Assembly (NCBI GenBank): GCA_024233085.1
Contig: JACKQC010000011.1
Location: 62,001-126,000, forward strand
DNA length: 64,000 bases
Direction: 5' to 3'
Source of the DNA: Akkermansiaceae bacterium
GTDB taxonomy: Bacteria > Verrucomicrobiota > Verrucomicrobiia > Verrucomicrobiales > DEV007
The notes beneath the pieces were generated by a model, which saw nothing but the letters and a program-made list of their open reading frames with translations, was not told the origin of the DNA and made no database searches. A program made the position numbers and the translations under genes. Of this stretch, positions 24,800-33,636 are shown one piece after another. The stretch's first letter is position 1. Each line of letters starts with the position of its first letter.

Positions 24800-25978
24800 A
24801 TGAAGAAGCACCTCCACCCCCTGTCCGCCACCGGCTTCGTCGCCCTTCTCGCCCTCGGTCTTTTCGGCTGCAAGGAAGAGGAATGCGCCGAATGTGCGTC
24901 CTGCAGCGACTGCGAATCCATGAGCATCACCGAAGAACCCTTTGGCACCGTCGACGGCCAGGAAGTGAAAATTTTCACCCTGACCAACGGCAACGGCATC
25001 AAGGCCCGAATCTCCAACTACGGCGGCGTCATCGTCTCCCTCGAGGCGCCGGACAAGGACGGCAAGACGGCCGATGTCTGCCTCGGCTTCGACACGCTGG
25101 CCGAGTACCAGGAAAAGAGCCCCTATTTCGGCTGCATCACGGGCCGCTACGCGAACCGCATCGCGAAGGGGAAATTCACCCTCGACGGCCGGGAATACAC
25201 GCTGGCGACCAACAACAACAACGTCAACCACCTCCACGGCGGCGAGGTCGGCTTCAACAAGAAGGTCTGGGCCGCCGAGGCGAAGGAGACCGAGGCCGGT
25301 CCGTCCCTGAGGCTCACCTACACCAGTCCCGACGGCGAGGAGGGCTATCCCGGCGCCCTGAGCTGCGAGGTCACCTACACCCTCGGCGCCGACAACGGCC
25401 TGAAGATCGACTACAAGGCCACCACCGACAAGCCGACCGTGCTCAACCTGACCAACCACGCCTATTTCAATCTCGCCGGGAACGGCGAAGGCACCATCCT
25501 CGACCACGAGCTGACGATCGCCGCGGACCGCTTCGTGCCGACCGACGACGGCGGCATTCCCCTGGGCGCGCCGGCGCCCGTCGAGGGCACGCCCTTCGAC
25601 TTCCGCACCGCCACCGTCATCGGCGCCCGCATCGGGCGGGAGGACGAGCAGTTGAAAAACGGCAAGGGCTACGACCACAACTATGTCGTCAAGGACAGCC
25701 GCGACGGAAAACTCCAGCACGTGGCCACGGTGCGCGACCCGAAGAGCGGGCGAACCCTGAATGTCTCCACGACCGAACCGGGCCTGCAGCTCTACGTCGG
25801 CAACTATCTCGACAACCTTCCCGGCAAAGGCGGCAAGACCTATCTCTATCGCGGCGCCTTTTGCCTGGAGGCCCAGACTTTCCCCGACTCGCCGAACCAG
25901 CCGAGCTACCCCTCGCCCGTCCTGCGCCCGGGCGAGACCTACACGCAGACGACGATCTACCGTCTGGGGGTGAAGTAA
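24800..25978 (+). CDS. galM: Lipoprotein aldose 1-epimerase (galactose mutarotase)
   Basis: A 392-residue enzyme interconverting alpha and beta forms of aldoses. The first ~24 residues form a lipoprotein signal with the lipobox LGLFGC, followed by an odd Cys cluster (CKEEECAECASCSDC). The mutarotase fold follows: NGIKARISNYGGVIVSLEAP, SPYFGCITGRYANRIAKGKF, VNHLHGGEVGFNKKVW with catalytic-region His, VLNLTNHAYFNLAG with the second His, and TTEPGLQLYVGNYL near the catalytic Glu. It should act in the periplasm, anchored to a membrane. The ATG at 24800 follows a modest ribosome site. The first gene of the polysaccharide cluster begins 78 bp downstream. Confidence 0.92.
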   Translation: MKKHLHPLSATGFVALLALGLFGCKEEECAECASCSDCESMSITEEPFGTVDGQEVKIFTLTNGNGIKARISNYGGVIVSLEAPDKDGKTADVCLGFDTLAEYQEKSPYFGCITGRYANRIAKGKFTLDGREYTLATNNNNVNHLHGGEVGFNKKVWAAEAKETEAGPSLRLTYTSPDGEEGYPGALSCEVTYTLGADNGLKIDYKATTDKPTVLNLTNHAYFNLAGNGEGTILDHELTIAADRFVPTDDGGIPLGAPAPVEGTPFDFRTATVIGARIGREDEQLKNGKGYDHNYVVKDSRDGKLQHVATVRDPKSGRTLNVSTTEPGLQLYVGNYLDNLPGKGGKTYLYRGAFCLEAQTFPDSPNQPSYPSPVLRPGETYTQTTIYRLGVK

Positions 25979-26055
25979 GCGATCCTCTCCGCCCGGCGGC
26001 GGCGAGCCACGTAGCGCTTGCTTTCGGGCTTGCCGACCGTAGTTTCGGCCCGCTT

Positions 26056-27372
26056 ATGGGGCTGACAGAAAAACTTTCCCGGAACGAGGCCGTCGTCGCC
26101 GTCATCGGCATGGGCTACGTGGGCTTGCCGCTGGCGCTGAATTTCGCGCGAGCCGGTTTGCGCACCGTTGGGATCGACATCGATCCCGCCAAGGTCGATA
26201 CCCTCAACGCCGGAGGCAGCTACATCGAGCACATCGCCGCCGACCGCATCGCCGCCGCGCGGAAGTCGGGAAATTTCGAGGCCAGCGTCGATTTTTCCCG
26301 GATCGCCGAAGCGGACGCGATCGTCATCTGCGTGCCGACGCCGCTGACGAAGCACCGCGATCCCGATCTCAGCTATGTCGTCAAAACCATCGAGGCCGCC
26401 CTGCCCCACCTGAGGGCGGGCCAGCTCGTCAGTCTGGAAAGCACGACCTATCCCGGCACCACGGAGGAGGAGCTGCGGCCCCGCATCGAATCGCGCGGCT
26501 TCCGAATCGGCGAGGATTTTTCGCTGGTGTTCTCCCCCGAACGCGAGGACCCGGGCAACCCGGACTTCACCAACTCGACCATTCCGAAGGTGATCGGGGG
26601 GGTGACGCCCTCCTGTCTCGAGGCCGGCGTGGCGCTCTACGGCCGCGTCTGCGAGCGGGTGGTGCCGGTCAGCTCTCCCGCGACCGCCGAGTTCACCAAA
26701 CTGCTCGAAAACATCTACCGCGCGGTCAACATCGGCCTCGTCAACGAGATGAAAGTCGTCGCCGACGAAATGGGTGTCGATATCTGGGAGGTGATCGAGG
26801 CGGCCAAGACGAAACCCTTCGGCTACACGGCCTTCTATCCCGGTCCGGGACTCGGCGGCCACTGCATCCCGATCGATCCTTTCTACCTGACGTGGAAGGC
26901 CCGGGAATACAACATTCACACCCGATTCATCGAGATCGCCGGCGAGGTCAACGAATCGATGCCGAGGTATGTCGTCGGAAAAGTGACCGAGGCGCTGAAC
27001 GATCACGGAAAACCCCTTCGCGGCAGCCGGATACTCATCCTCGGTCTGGCCTACAAGAGCGATGTCGATGACTGCCGCGAGTCACCGTCTTTCAAACTGA
27101 TGGATCTGCTGGCGGACCAAGGCGCCGAGGTCGATTACCACGACCCCCATGTGCCGAAAGTCCCCCAGACCCGGGAGCACGCCCGCTGGACGGGCAAGCC
27201 GTCGGCCGAGTGGAACGAGAAAACGCTGTCGGCCTACGATTGCGTGGTGATTTCCACGGCGCACAAGGCTTACCGGCTGGAGGAGATTCTCGCCTGGTGC
27301 GAGACGATCATCGATACCCGCAACGCGCTGGGTGGGCTGGAATCGCGGCCGGGCCAGGTTATCAAGGCGTGA
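26056..27372 (+). CDS. wbpA: UDP-N-acetylglucosamine 6-dehydrogenase (WbpA-like)
   Basis: A 438-residue NAD-dependent enzyme that oxidises C6 of UDP-GlcNAc to a uronate. The Rossmann start is VVAVIGMGYVGLPLALNFAR. The catalytic region contains SLESTTYPGTTEEELRPRIE, SLVFSPEREDPGN, AEFTKLLENIYRAVNIGLVN and FYPGPGLGGHCIPIDPFYLT, where Cys of GGHCIP is the thioester residue. A C-terminal sugar-binding Rossmann domain contains ILGLAYKSDVDDCRESPS. The GPGLGGHCIPIDP form marks the UDP-GlcNAc branch rather than UDP-glucose. It is the first gene of a colinear WbpA-B-D-E-like run. Confidence 0.92.
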   Translation: MGLTEKLSRNEAVVAVIGMGYVGLPLALNFARAGLRTVGIDIDPAKVDTLNAGGSYIEHIAADRIAAARKSGNFEASVDFSRIAEADAIVICVPTPLTKHRDPDLSYVVKTIEAALPHLRAGQLVSLESTTYPGTTEEELRPRIESRGFRIGEDFSLVFSPEREDPGNPDFTNSTIPKVIGGVTPSCLEAGVALYGRVCERVVPVSSPATAEFTKLLENIYRAVNIGLVNEMKVVADEMGVDIWEVIEAAKTKPFGYTAFYPGPGLGGHCIPIDPFYLTWKAREYNIHTRFIEIAGEVNESMPRYVVGKVTEALNDHGKPLRGSRILILGLAYKSDVDDCRESPSFKLMDLLADQGAEVDYHDPHVPKVPQTREHARWTGKPSAEWNEKTLSAYDCVVISTAHKAYRLEEILAWCETIIDTRNALGGLESRPGQVIKA

Positions 27373-27389
27373 GGACGGTGGACCTTGGC

Positions 27390-28331
27390 ATGGAAAAGTC
27401 GATCGCAGTCATTGGCGCCGGGAACTGGGGCCGCAACCTGGTCAAGACACTTGCCCATCTTGGCGTGCTGACCCATGTGGCGGAGCCGAGTGAGTCGATC
27501 CGATCCCGAATTTCCGCCGAATTTCCCGGCGTCGATCTTCGCAACGGTTACGAAAGTCTTTTGAATGAGGCCGGGATCAACGCCGTCGCCATCGCCACCC
27601 CCGCGCCGACGCATCACGCCATCGCCAAAGCCTTCCTCGAAGCCGGGAAGGACGTTTTCGTGGAAAAACCGATCACCCTCGACGTGGCGGAGGCCGAGGA
27701 CCTCGCCGCGACCGCCGAGGCGCGCGACCGGATCCTCATGGCGGGTCACCTGCTGATGTACCAGCCCGCCATCGCGAGGGTGAAGGAAATGATCGACGGC
27801 GGCGTCATCGGCCGACTATTCACCATCCATCAGGAACGCCTGAAACTCGGCCGCGCCCGCGCGGTCGAGGATGTGCTGTGGAGCTTCGGCGTCCACGATG
27901 TCGCCGTGCTGCTTCACCTCGCGGGCGCGGCGCCGGTCCGTTCGAGCGCGGTCAAACATCGCGGTCTCCAGCCCGAAGTCGCCGACGACGTGTATTTGCA
28001 CCTCGAATTCGCGTCCGGCACCACCGCCCACCTGCACAACGCGTGGCTGTGGCCCGAAAACCGCCGCCGGCTCACCGCGATCGGGTCGGAGGGGATGATC
28101 GTTTACGACGAAGTGGCGCAGACCGTCGTCCTTCACCGCAAACGCATCGACCCGGATTCGCTCGCGAACGTCGACGAGGGCGAGGAAGTCGTCTTCGAGG
28201 GCGCCGCGCAACCCCTGGAGATCGAGCTGCGCCACTTTCTCGACTGCGTCGAAACCCGCCGCGCGCCGCGTTCCTGCGGACGGTCCGCGGTGGAAGTCGT
28301 GCGCGTTTTGGAGCAGGCTTCCGCTTTCTGA
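27390..28331 (+). CDS. wbpB: Gfo/Idh/MocA-family oxidoreductase (WbpB-like)
   Basis: A 313-residue NAD-dependent sugar dehydrogenase. It starts KSIAVIGAGNWGRNLVKTLA and contains AIATPAPTHHAIAKAFLEAG, DVFVEKPITLDVAEAEDLAA (catalytic Lys in EKP) and LLMYQPAIARVKEMIDGG. In WbpB it oxidises C3 of UDP-GlcNAcA, so the next aminotransferase can add an amino group. The ATG at 27390 is 17 bp after the wbpA stop. The product is slightly short for the family but has both domains. The location between wbpA-like and wbpD-like genes supports the pathway role. Confidence 0.88.
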   Translation: MEKSIAVIGAGNWGRNLVKTLAHLGVLTHVAEPSESIRSRISAEFPGVDLRNGYESLLNEAGINAVAIATPAPTHHAIAKAFLEAGKDVFVEKPITLDVAEAEDLAATAEARDRILMAGHLLMYQPAIARVKEMIDGGVIGRLFTIHQERLKLGRARAVEDVLWSFGVHDVAVLLHLAGAAPVRSSAVKHRGLQPEVADDVYLHLEFASGTTAHLHNAWLWPENRRRLTAIGSEGMIVYDEVAQTVVLHRKRIDPDSLANVDEGEEVVFEGAAQPLEIELRHFLDCVETRRAPRSCGRSAVEVVRVLEQASAF

Positions 28332-28355
28332 TCCCCTCCCGCCCCGCGTTTGACC

Positions 28356-29003
28356 ATGCCCGCCACCATCCATCCCACCGCCATCGTCGACGAGGGCGCC
28401 CGCATCGGAGACGGCACGCGCGTCTGGCACTTTGCCCACATCTGCGCCGGCGCCGAGATCGGGGAACGATGCAGCTTCGGCCAGAACACCATGGTCGCCG
28501 ACGGCGTTCGCGTCGGGGACAACGTGAAGGTGCAGAACAACGTCGCCCTCTACACCGGGACCGAGATCGAGGACGACGTCTTTCTGGGCCCCTCCTGCGT
28601 GCTGACGAATGTCACCAATCCCCGGTCGCAGGTGGTGCGGCGCGGCCTTTACGAAAAGACCGTGATCCGCCGCGGCGCGACCATCGGCGCCAACGCCACG
28701 ATCGTCTGCGGGATTACCCTCGGGCGTTACGCCTTTGTCGCCGCCGGCGCGGTGGTGGCGAAGGACGTGCCGGACTACGGATTCGTCGTCGGCGTGCCGG
28801 GTCGGCTGAAGGGACACATGAGCCGCCACGGGCATCCGCTGCGCTTCGACGCCGAGAACCGCGCCGTGTGCCCGGAGTCGGGATACGCCTACGAAAAGGA
28901 CGGCGAACGGGTGCGCTGCCTCGACCTGGACGAGGAGGCGCCGCTGCCCGGGAATCTGGCGGAGGGAAAGAAGACTTACGACGCCTTCAAGAACGACCGT
29001 TGA
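28356..29003 (+). CDS. wbpD: UDP-3-amino-uronate N-acetyltransferase (WbpD-like, left-handed beta helix)
   Basis: A 215-residue hexapeptide-repeat enzyme. Repeats run through IHPTAIVDEGARIGDGTRVW, CSFGQNTMVADGVRVGDNVK and VQNNVALYTGTEIEDDVFLG. The block SCVLTNVTNPRSQVVRRG carries the NVTNPRS motif typical of WbpD, then TVIRRGATIGANATIVCGIT and DYGFVVGVPGRLKGHMS. It should acetylate the 3-amino group made by the WbpE-like enzyme, using acetyl-CoA, in the cytoplasm. The C-terminal extension has a C-P-x-x-G-Y pattern seen in relatives. The ATG at 28356 is chosen over a TTG two codons earlier. Confidence 0.92.
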   Translation: MPATIHPTAIVDEGARIGDGTRVWHFAHICAGAEIGERCSFGQNTMVADGVRVGDNVKVQNNVALYTGTEIEDDVFLGPSCVLTNVTNPRSQVVRRGLYEKTVIRRGATIGANATIVCGITLGRYAFVAAGAVVAKDVPDYGFVVGVPGRLKGHMSRHGHPLRFDAENRAVCPESGYAYEKDGERVRCLDLDEEAPLPGNLAEGKKTYDAFKNDR

Positions 29004-29065
29004 CATCCCGGCGCGCACCATCCTCAGTCGCAGCGCTCCGAAATTTTCCGATCTCGAAAAACGCC

Positions 29066-30265
29066 ATGGCCGTCCCCCTGCTCGACGTCAACGCCCAGAA
29101 CCTGCCTCTCGAGGCGGAGTTGACCGCCGCGTTCACCCGCGTCCTGCGGGACGGGCGCTTCATCATGGGGCCGGATGTCGCGGAGCTGGAGGCGGAAGTC
29201 GCGGCCATGCTCGGGGTGCCGCACGCGATCGGCGTGTCCTCCGGCACCGACGCGCTGCTGCTCGCGTTCATGGCGCTGGGGCTGGGCCCGGGTGACGAGG
29301 TGCTGTGCCCGACTTTCACCTTTTTCGCGACCGCCGGCACGCTCGCGCGGACCGGCGCGACGCCCGTCTTCGTGGACGCCTGCCCGGTGTGCTTCAACCT
29401 CGACATCGAGGATGCGCGGCGCAAGATCACCCCGAAGACCAGGGCCATCGTGCCCGTGCATCTCTTCGGCCAGATGGCCGACCTCGACGCGGTCAACGCG
29501 CTGGCCGAGGAGCACGGTCTGCGCATCATCGAGGACGGCGCCCAGTCCATCGGCGCGCGCCGGCACGGCGCCGGTTTCGGCGCGAAAAGCGATTTCGCCA
29601 CCTACAGCTTTTTCCCGAGCAAGAACCTGGGTGGCTTCGGTGACGGCGGCATGGTCGTGACCGGCGACGACGAACTCGCCGAAAAGGCCCGTATCATGCG
29701 CGTCCACGGCGGGAAACCGAAATACTACCACCACGTCGTCGGCGGCAACTTCCGGCTCGACGCGCTCCAGGCCGCGTTGCTGCGCGTAAAACTCGCCCGC
29801 TACGGCGAATACACCGAATCTCGCCGACGCAACGCCGCTTACTACACGGAAAAACTCGCTCAAATTCCCGGCGTCGTAATTGCCGATCCCTCCGGCCACT
29901 GCCACGACGCGGTGACCCAGGCCCGCTGGCTGGCGGAAAGCGGCGCCAAGCTGGTGCTGCCGGCCGCGAGTCCGCACAACGACCACATCTGGAACCAGTT
30001 CACCCTCCGCGTCATCGGGGAGGGACGCCGCGACGCCCTGCGCCAACACCTGGCGGACCGCCAAATCGGTTGCGAGGTCTATTATCCGCTGACGATGGAT
30101 CAGCAACCCTGTTTCCGGAACCTGCCCGAGTCCTCCCGCCAAGGCTGTGAGAACGCGCATCGGCTCGCCAGCGAGGTCATCAGCATCCCGATCTATCCGG
30201 AGCTGACCCGGGCGCAACGGGACGAAGTCATCGAAGCCGTCGGAGCGTTTCCGAACGCCGGGTAG
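29066..30265 (+). CDS. wbpE: DegT/DnrJ/EryC1 aminotransferase (WbpE-like)
   Basis: A 399-residue PLP enzyme adding an amino group to a keto-sugar nucleotide. It shows VPLLDVNAQNLPLEAELTAA, GRFIMGPDVAELEAEVAAML and GVSSGTDALLLAFMALGLGP. DGAQSIGARRHG supplies the PLP-binding Asp and Gln. The Schiff-base Lys is in FFPSKNLGGFGDGGM. The PSKNLGxxGDGG form marks the WbpE/UDP-3-keto-uronate branch. It sits 62 bp after the acetyltransferase, in pathway order. The ATG at 29066 is clear. It is probably the step that makes a 3-amino uronate in a surface glycan. Confidence 0.92.
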   Translation: MAVPLLDVNAQNLPLEAELTAAFTRVLRDGRFIMGPDVAELEAEVAAMLGVPHAIGVSSGTDALLLAFMALGLGPGDEVLCPTFTFFATAGTLARTGATPVFVDACPVCFNLDIEDARRKITPKTRAIVPVHLFGQMADLDAVNALAEEHGLRIIEDGAQSIGARRHGAGFGAKSDFATYSFFPSKNLGGFGDGGMVVTGDDELAEKARIMRVHGGKPKYYHHVVGGNFRLDALQAALLRVKLARYGEYTESRRRNAAYYTEKLAQIPGVVIADPSGHCHDAVTQARWLAESGAKLVLPAASPHNDHIWNQFTLRVIGEGRRDALRQHLADRQIGCEVYYPLTMDQQPCFRNLPESSRQGCENAHRLASEVISIPIYPELTRAQRDEVIEAVGAFPNAG

Positions 30266-30296
30266 CGCCTTTTTTCGAAAGAACGCGATCGAGCCG

Positions 30297-31343
30297 ATGT
30301 CCAAATCCGAAGAAACCCTTTTCAGCGGGGACCTCGCCGATCGCGCCGCTCGGCGGAGGTGGCTCGTCACCGGCGCGGCGGGATTCATCGGATCGAACAT
30401 TCTCGAAATCCTTCTGTCCATCGGGTGTGAGGTGACCGGGCTCGACAATTTCGAATCCGGGTTCCGGAAAAACCTCGACGATGTGCGCCGCCGTGTGGGC
30501 GAGGAGAATTGGGCGCGTTTTCGGGAGATCGAGGGAGACATCCGCGATTTGGAAACCTGCCGTGAGGCTTGTGACACCGCCGAAGTGGTGATTCATCTCG
30601 CGGCTCTGGGATCGGTCCCGAGTTCGATCTCCCACCCGCATCATACAACCTCGGCGAATGTCGGGGGATTCGTGAACATGCTCACCGCGGCGAAGGACAC
30701 CGGGGTTCGACGCGTGGTCTATGCCTCGTCGTGCTCGGTCTATGGAAACGAGCCCACGCTGCCGAAGCGGGAAGATTCCCCTCTCCAGCCTCTTTCGCCC
30801 TATGCGCTCTCGAAACAGATCAACGAGCAATACGCGGACATGTTCGGCCGCTGCTATGGACTGGAAACCGTCGGCCTGCGCTATTTCAATGTCTACGGGC
30901 CGCGGCAGGACCCGGGCGGCGCCTACGCGGCGGTGATTCCCATCTTTTTCGACACGCTGCTGAAGGGGGAACCGGTTTTCATCAATGGCGACGGCGAAAC
31001 GTCGCGGGATTTCTGCCACGTCAGGGATGTCGCCCAGGCCAATCTGCTCGCGGGCACCCTGGAAAAACCCTCGGCGGTAAACAGTGTTTTCAACATCGGC
31101 AGTGGCGCGCGAACCTCGCTGAACGAACTGATCGAAAAAATGACCGTTGTCATTCGAACGACGTATCCGGACCGGGAACTGACGCCGGAGGTCATCCATC
31201 GCGAGTTCAGGTCCGGAGACGTGACCCATTCGCTGTCGGACATCACTCGGGCGCGGGAACAACTCGGTTACCGGCCTTCCGTGACGCTGGACGAGGGCCT
31301 TAGCCGCATCGTCCCGTTTTACGCCGGGCTCGGGAGCGCTTGA
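30297..31343 (+). CDS. wbpP: UDP-N-acetylglucosamine 4-epimerase (WbpP/TviC-like SDR)
   Basis: A 348-residue extended short-chain dehydrogenase. The NAD site is RRRWLVTGAAGFIGSNILEI. The active site has Ser in VVYASSCSVYGNEPTLPK and the Tyr-x-x-x-Lys pair in LSPYALSKQINEQYAD. Substrate residues lie in LRYFNVYGPRQDPGGAYAAV. The form of the N-terminal extension and the GPRQDPxGAYAAV block match the WbpP/TviC branch that acts on N-acetylated UDP-hexoses at C4. It could supply UDP-GalNAc for the glycan. It follows the aminotransferase by 31 bp. Confidence 0.87.
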   Translation: MSKSEETLFSGDLADRAARRRWLVTGAAGFIGSNILEILLSIGCEVTGLDNFESGFRKNLDDVRRRVGEENWARFREIEGDIRDLETCREACDTAEVVIHLAALGSVPSSISHPHHTTSANVGGFVNMLTAAKDTGVRRVVYASSCSVYGNEPTLPKREDSPLQPLSPYALSKQINEQYADMFGRCYGLETVGLRYFNVYGPRQDPGGAYAAVIPIFFDTLLKGEPVFINGDGETSRDFCHVRDVAQANLLAGTLEKPSAVNSVFNIGSGARTSLNELIEKMTVVIRTTYPDRELTPEVIHREFRSGDVTHSLSDITRAREQLGYRPSVTLDEGLSRIVPFYAGLGSA

Positions 31344-31399
31344 CGGGACCGTCGATGCGGCAAAACTGATTCGTCACCGCTCTCCTCCCGAAAACAACC

Positions 31400-32416
31400 A
31401 TGGGTCCGCCCCGAATAGCCATCGCAGCGAGAGGTTCGGCCCGGGATGGCCTCGGGCACTTCATGCGCGCGCGGGCACTGGCGGAAGCGTTCGCCGCGCT
31501 GCCGGTTGACTTGCGGGTCTTTCTCCTGGGCGAGGAAAGCGGCGCGGCACTTTTTCGACACAGTCAGGTTTCGCACCATCGTTGCAATTCCGACGCGGAA
31601 CTGGCGGTCGAACTCGCGGAATTCGGCGCCGACGCCGCGGTTTTCGACATGCTGACTCTTTCGTCGGAGGCATTCGCGAAAATCCGGGAGCACTCCGGAA
31701 TCACCGTTTCGTTGTCTCCCGTGTTCGACCGGCTTCGCCAGAGCGACTTCCTGGTCCATCGCACCGTTCACGAGGACCCGGAATGGACGAAGACGGCGCC
31801 CTTTCCCGAACGAATCAAGGGTCTCGACTACACCATCGTCAGCGAACGATGCCGGCGCATCCCCAAACGGGTCTTCCAGTCCCACCTCGCCCAGTCCCCC
31901 CTGAGCATCGCCATCTCCATGGGTGGAGCCGACGCGCCAAACCGGACCCTCGAAATCCTGAACGTGTTGAAGAACGCCCACTGCTCACTCCTCATCTGGG
32001 TTGCGCTCGGCGAAGCCTACACCCATTCCTATGAGGCGCTCGTAAAGGCTGTCAGCGGCACCAAGCACGAAGTTATCCTCGTCAAATCAAACGAATCAAT
32101 GTGGCGCGTGCTGCGGAGCAGTTGCCTGGTCATCTGTTCCGCCGGCATGACGACCTATGAAGCCGCTTTCGTCGGATTGCCCTCGATCAATCTCCCGCTT
32201 TTTCCCGACCGGAATTACTTGATCCGGGAATTGGAGGAGCACGGTGCCTGCCGGGTCTTTACCGGGGACGAGTCCGGCTATGCGAAAATGCTTCAACTGG
32301 TGGAGCGATGGGAAAAGCACCGCGATGAAATGCTCGCGATGCACGAAAAAGCCACGAAAACCATCCGATCGGGTGGAGCCCAACGCGTGGCGGAGGCGAT
32401 TTTGAAGCGAATCTAA
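31400..32416 (+). CDS. SpsG/PseG-like nucleotide-sugar hydrolase or glycosyltransferase
   Basis: A 338-residue GT-B-type protein. It starts PRIAIAARGSARDGLGHFMR with the G-x-G-H-F-x-R motif of the SpsG/PseG group. The second domain has SIAISMGGADAPNRTLEILN and the nucleotide-binding CSAGMTTYEAAFVGLPSINL. PseG removes UDP in pseudaminic-acid synthesis; SpsG is a spore-coat homologue. Which reaction applies here is not decidable, but NeuB-like, SpsF-like and aminotransferase genes nearby favour a role in a nonulosonate-type sugar. There is no membrane segment. It ends in an AT-rich gap containing a perfect hairpin. Confidence 0.75.
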   Translation: MGPPRIAIAARGSARDGLGHFMRARALAEAFAALPVDLRVFLLGEESGAALFRHSQVSHHRCNSDAELAVELAEFGADAAVFDMLTLSSEAFAKIREHSGITVSLSPVFDRLRQSDFLVHRTVHEDPEWTKTAPFPERIKGLDYTIVSERCRRIPKRVFQSHLAQSPLSIAISMGGADAPNRTLEILNVLKNAHCSLLIWVALGEAYTHSYEALVKAVSGTKHEVILVKSNESMWRVLRSSCLVICSAGMTTYEAAFVGLPSINLPLFPDRNYLIRELEEHGACRVFTGDESGYAKMLQLVERWEKHRDEMLAMHEKATKTIRSGGAQRVAEAILKRI

Positions 32417-32460
32417 AAATTCCAAAAATCATAAAATTGGAGATTGCCATGCCGGAGGAA

Positions 32461-32484
32461 ATTGATTAAGAACTCTTAATCAAT
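32461..32484. terminator. AT-rich perfect hairpin, possible terminator or operator
   Basis: ATTGATTAAGA pairs with TCTTAATCAAT over 11 bp around a 2-base centre. It lies 44 bp past the SpsG-like stop and 30 bp before the next start. No T-run follows, so it may instead be an operator; 11-bp dyads of this form are common regulator sites. It is strikingly AT-rich against a GC-rich background. Confidence 0.5.
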
Positions 32485-32514
32485 CTGTGTCCTTTGGTCG
32501 GTTCGGCTTTCTCC

Positions 32515-33612
32515 ATGTCCCCACGTTTCCTGATCGGTCTCGCCCTTGCCGCCCCGGCCCTGGGGACAGGGTTCGTCGCGGGCCAGTATCTCCATGCGCA
32601 CCGGCTCGCCGTTCCTTCCCCTCCGCGGATCGTGGTCTCTCCCGCGGTGCGTTCCGGCACGATCGAAACGATTCTGGCATTCGACGCTTATCTGAAAAAG
32701 CGAAACATTGACCTGATCCTGCTTGCGTTTCCGTATCGGAACGAGCTTTCACACAGGTCAGGAGAGGATTGGGGCGATGCCGCCAGTTTTGTGCTGAAGC
32801 AGGCGCGCGAAACCGGCATCGAGTGTGTCGACGCCACCGCGTGGATGACCGCGTCCGCGGATCGCGGGCAGGCCGTCTATGCTCCGCCGCCGGAGGATTT
32901 TCATCCGCTCGCCGACGGCTACCGCGCGATGTTCGAGGCGGTCGGCTCCCGCGCCTGGCGTTCGAGGGGGGAACACATCGGGATCATCGGCGATTCCTTC
33001 GCTGACGGTTTTCATCGATGGGTCCGGCAGAATCGCCTTCCCGAAGTCGACGTGTTCCATGTGAGCGCCGGGTCGGACATGGTTCCTTCCCGATTGGCGT
33101 GGAAATCGGGAAACGAATTCCTCGAGGGCAAGGACACCATTGTCTGGGTGCTTGGGCACCGGTATTTCAGCCTTTCCTTTCGGGAGCTGCCCTTCCCGGA
33201 GTTTGTGGAAACGCCGCCGGACGAGAAGAGCGGCACCGTCAGCGAGGAATTCGTCATTCAGGAGGTGTCGCGGCTGCCGGAAAAATCCGAGCTGAACTAC
33301 GATTTCTGTCACGTCGCCGTGCTGGCTTACGCGAAATCGGACCCATCCCGAAAGTGTTATCTCTATTTCCCGGTCTGGGCCTTCCGACAGCTCGACGGAC
33401 CGCTATACCGCCGGCTCCTGCCCGGAACGCGCGTGGCGATTGAAGGCGAAAAACTGGGGTTGGGCGGCAAGCTCGACCGAAAGCGCCGTTCCCACATGGT
33501 TGCCAACGATTTCCCCGACCTCACCCTCGATTCCTACTGGGTGGGAGAGTACGCGTGGACCAGCAACAACCTCGACGAAGCGATCGAGGCAATCGCCCAG
33601 ATTGGACGCTGA
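32515..33612 (+). CDS. SGNH-hydrolase-like protein with N-terminal membrane anchor (AlgX/AlgJ-like)
   Basis: A 365-residue protein. A hydrophobic start (RFLIGLALAAPALGTGFVAG) anchors or exports it. Then come LAFDAYLKKRNIDLILLAFP, EDFHPLADGYRAMFEAV and EHIGIIGDSFADGFHRWVRQ. The GDSFADGF block matches the Ser motif of AlgX/AlgJ-type SGNH enzymes that acetylate alginate, and W-V-L-G-H-R-Y-F is in place of a later block. It might O-acetylate the exported glycan in the periplasm. A partner MBOAT acyl-donor protein is not seen in the window, which weakens this. The ATG at 32515 is preferred over a TTG at 32494. Confidence 0.65.
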   Translation: MSPRFLIGLALAAPALGTGFVAGQYLHAHRLAVPSPPRIVVSPAVRSGTIETILAFDAYLKKRNIDLILLAFPYRNELSHRSGEDWGDAASFVLKQARETGIECVDATAWMTASADRGQAVYAPPPEDFHPLADGYRAMFEAVGSRAWRSRGEHIGIIGDSFADGFHRWVRQNRLPEVDVFHVSAGSDMVPSRLAWKSGNEFLEGKDTIVWVLGHRYFSLSFRELPFPEFVETPPDEKSGTVSEEFVIQEVSRLPEKSELNYDFCHVAVLAYAKSDPSRKCYLYFPVWAFRQLDGPLYRRLLPGTRVAIEGEKLGLGGKLDRKRRSHMVANDFPDLTLDSYWVGEYAWTSNNLDEAIEAIAQIGR

Positions 33613-33636
33613 GCCGGACGGGCCGGGAGCCGCCAT

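Noticed and set aside
30297..31343. UDP-GlcNAc 4,6-dehydratase (PseB/LegB-like) for the nonulosonate pathway
   Set aside because: The active site is SxxxxxxxxYxxxK with the N-terminal extension and block of the WbpP-type 4-epimerase; the dehydratase D-K-x-x-x-P-x-x-x-Y-G-x-x-K form is absent.
32515..33612. Full alginate-type O-acetylation system
   Set aside because: Only one SGNH-like gene is present; no MBOAT partner is visible in the window.
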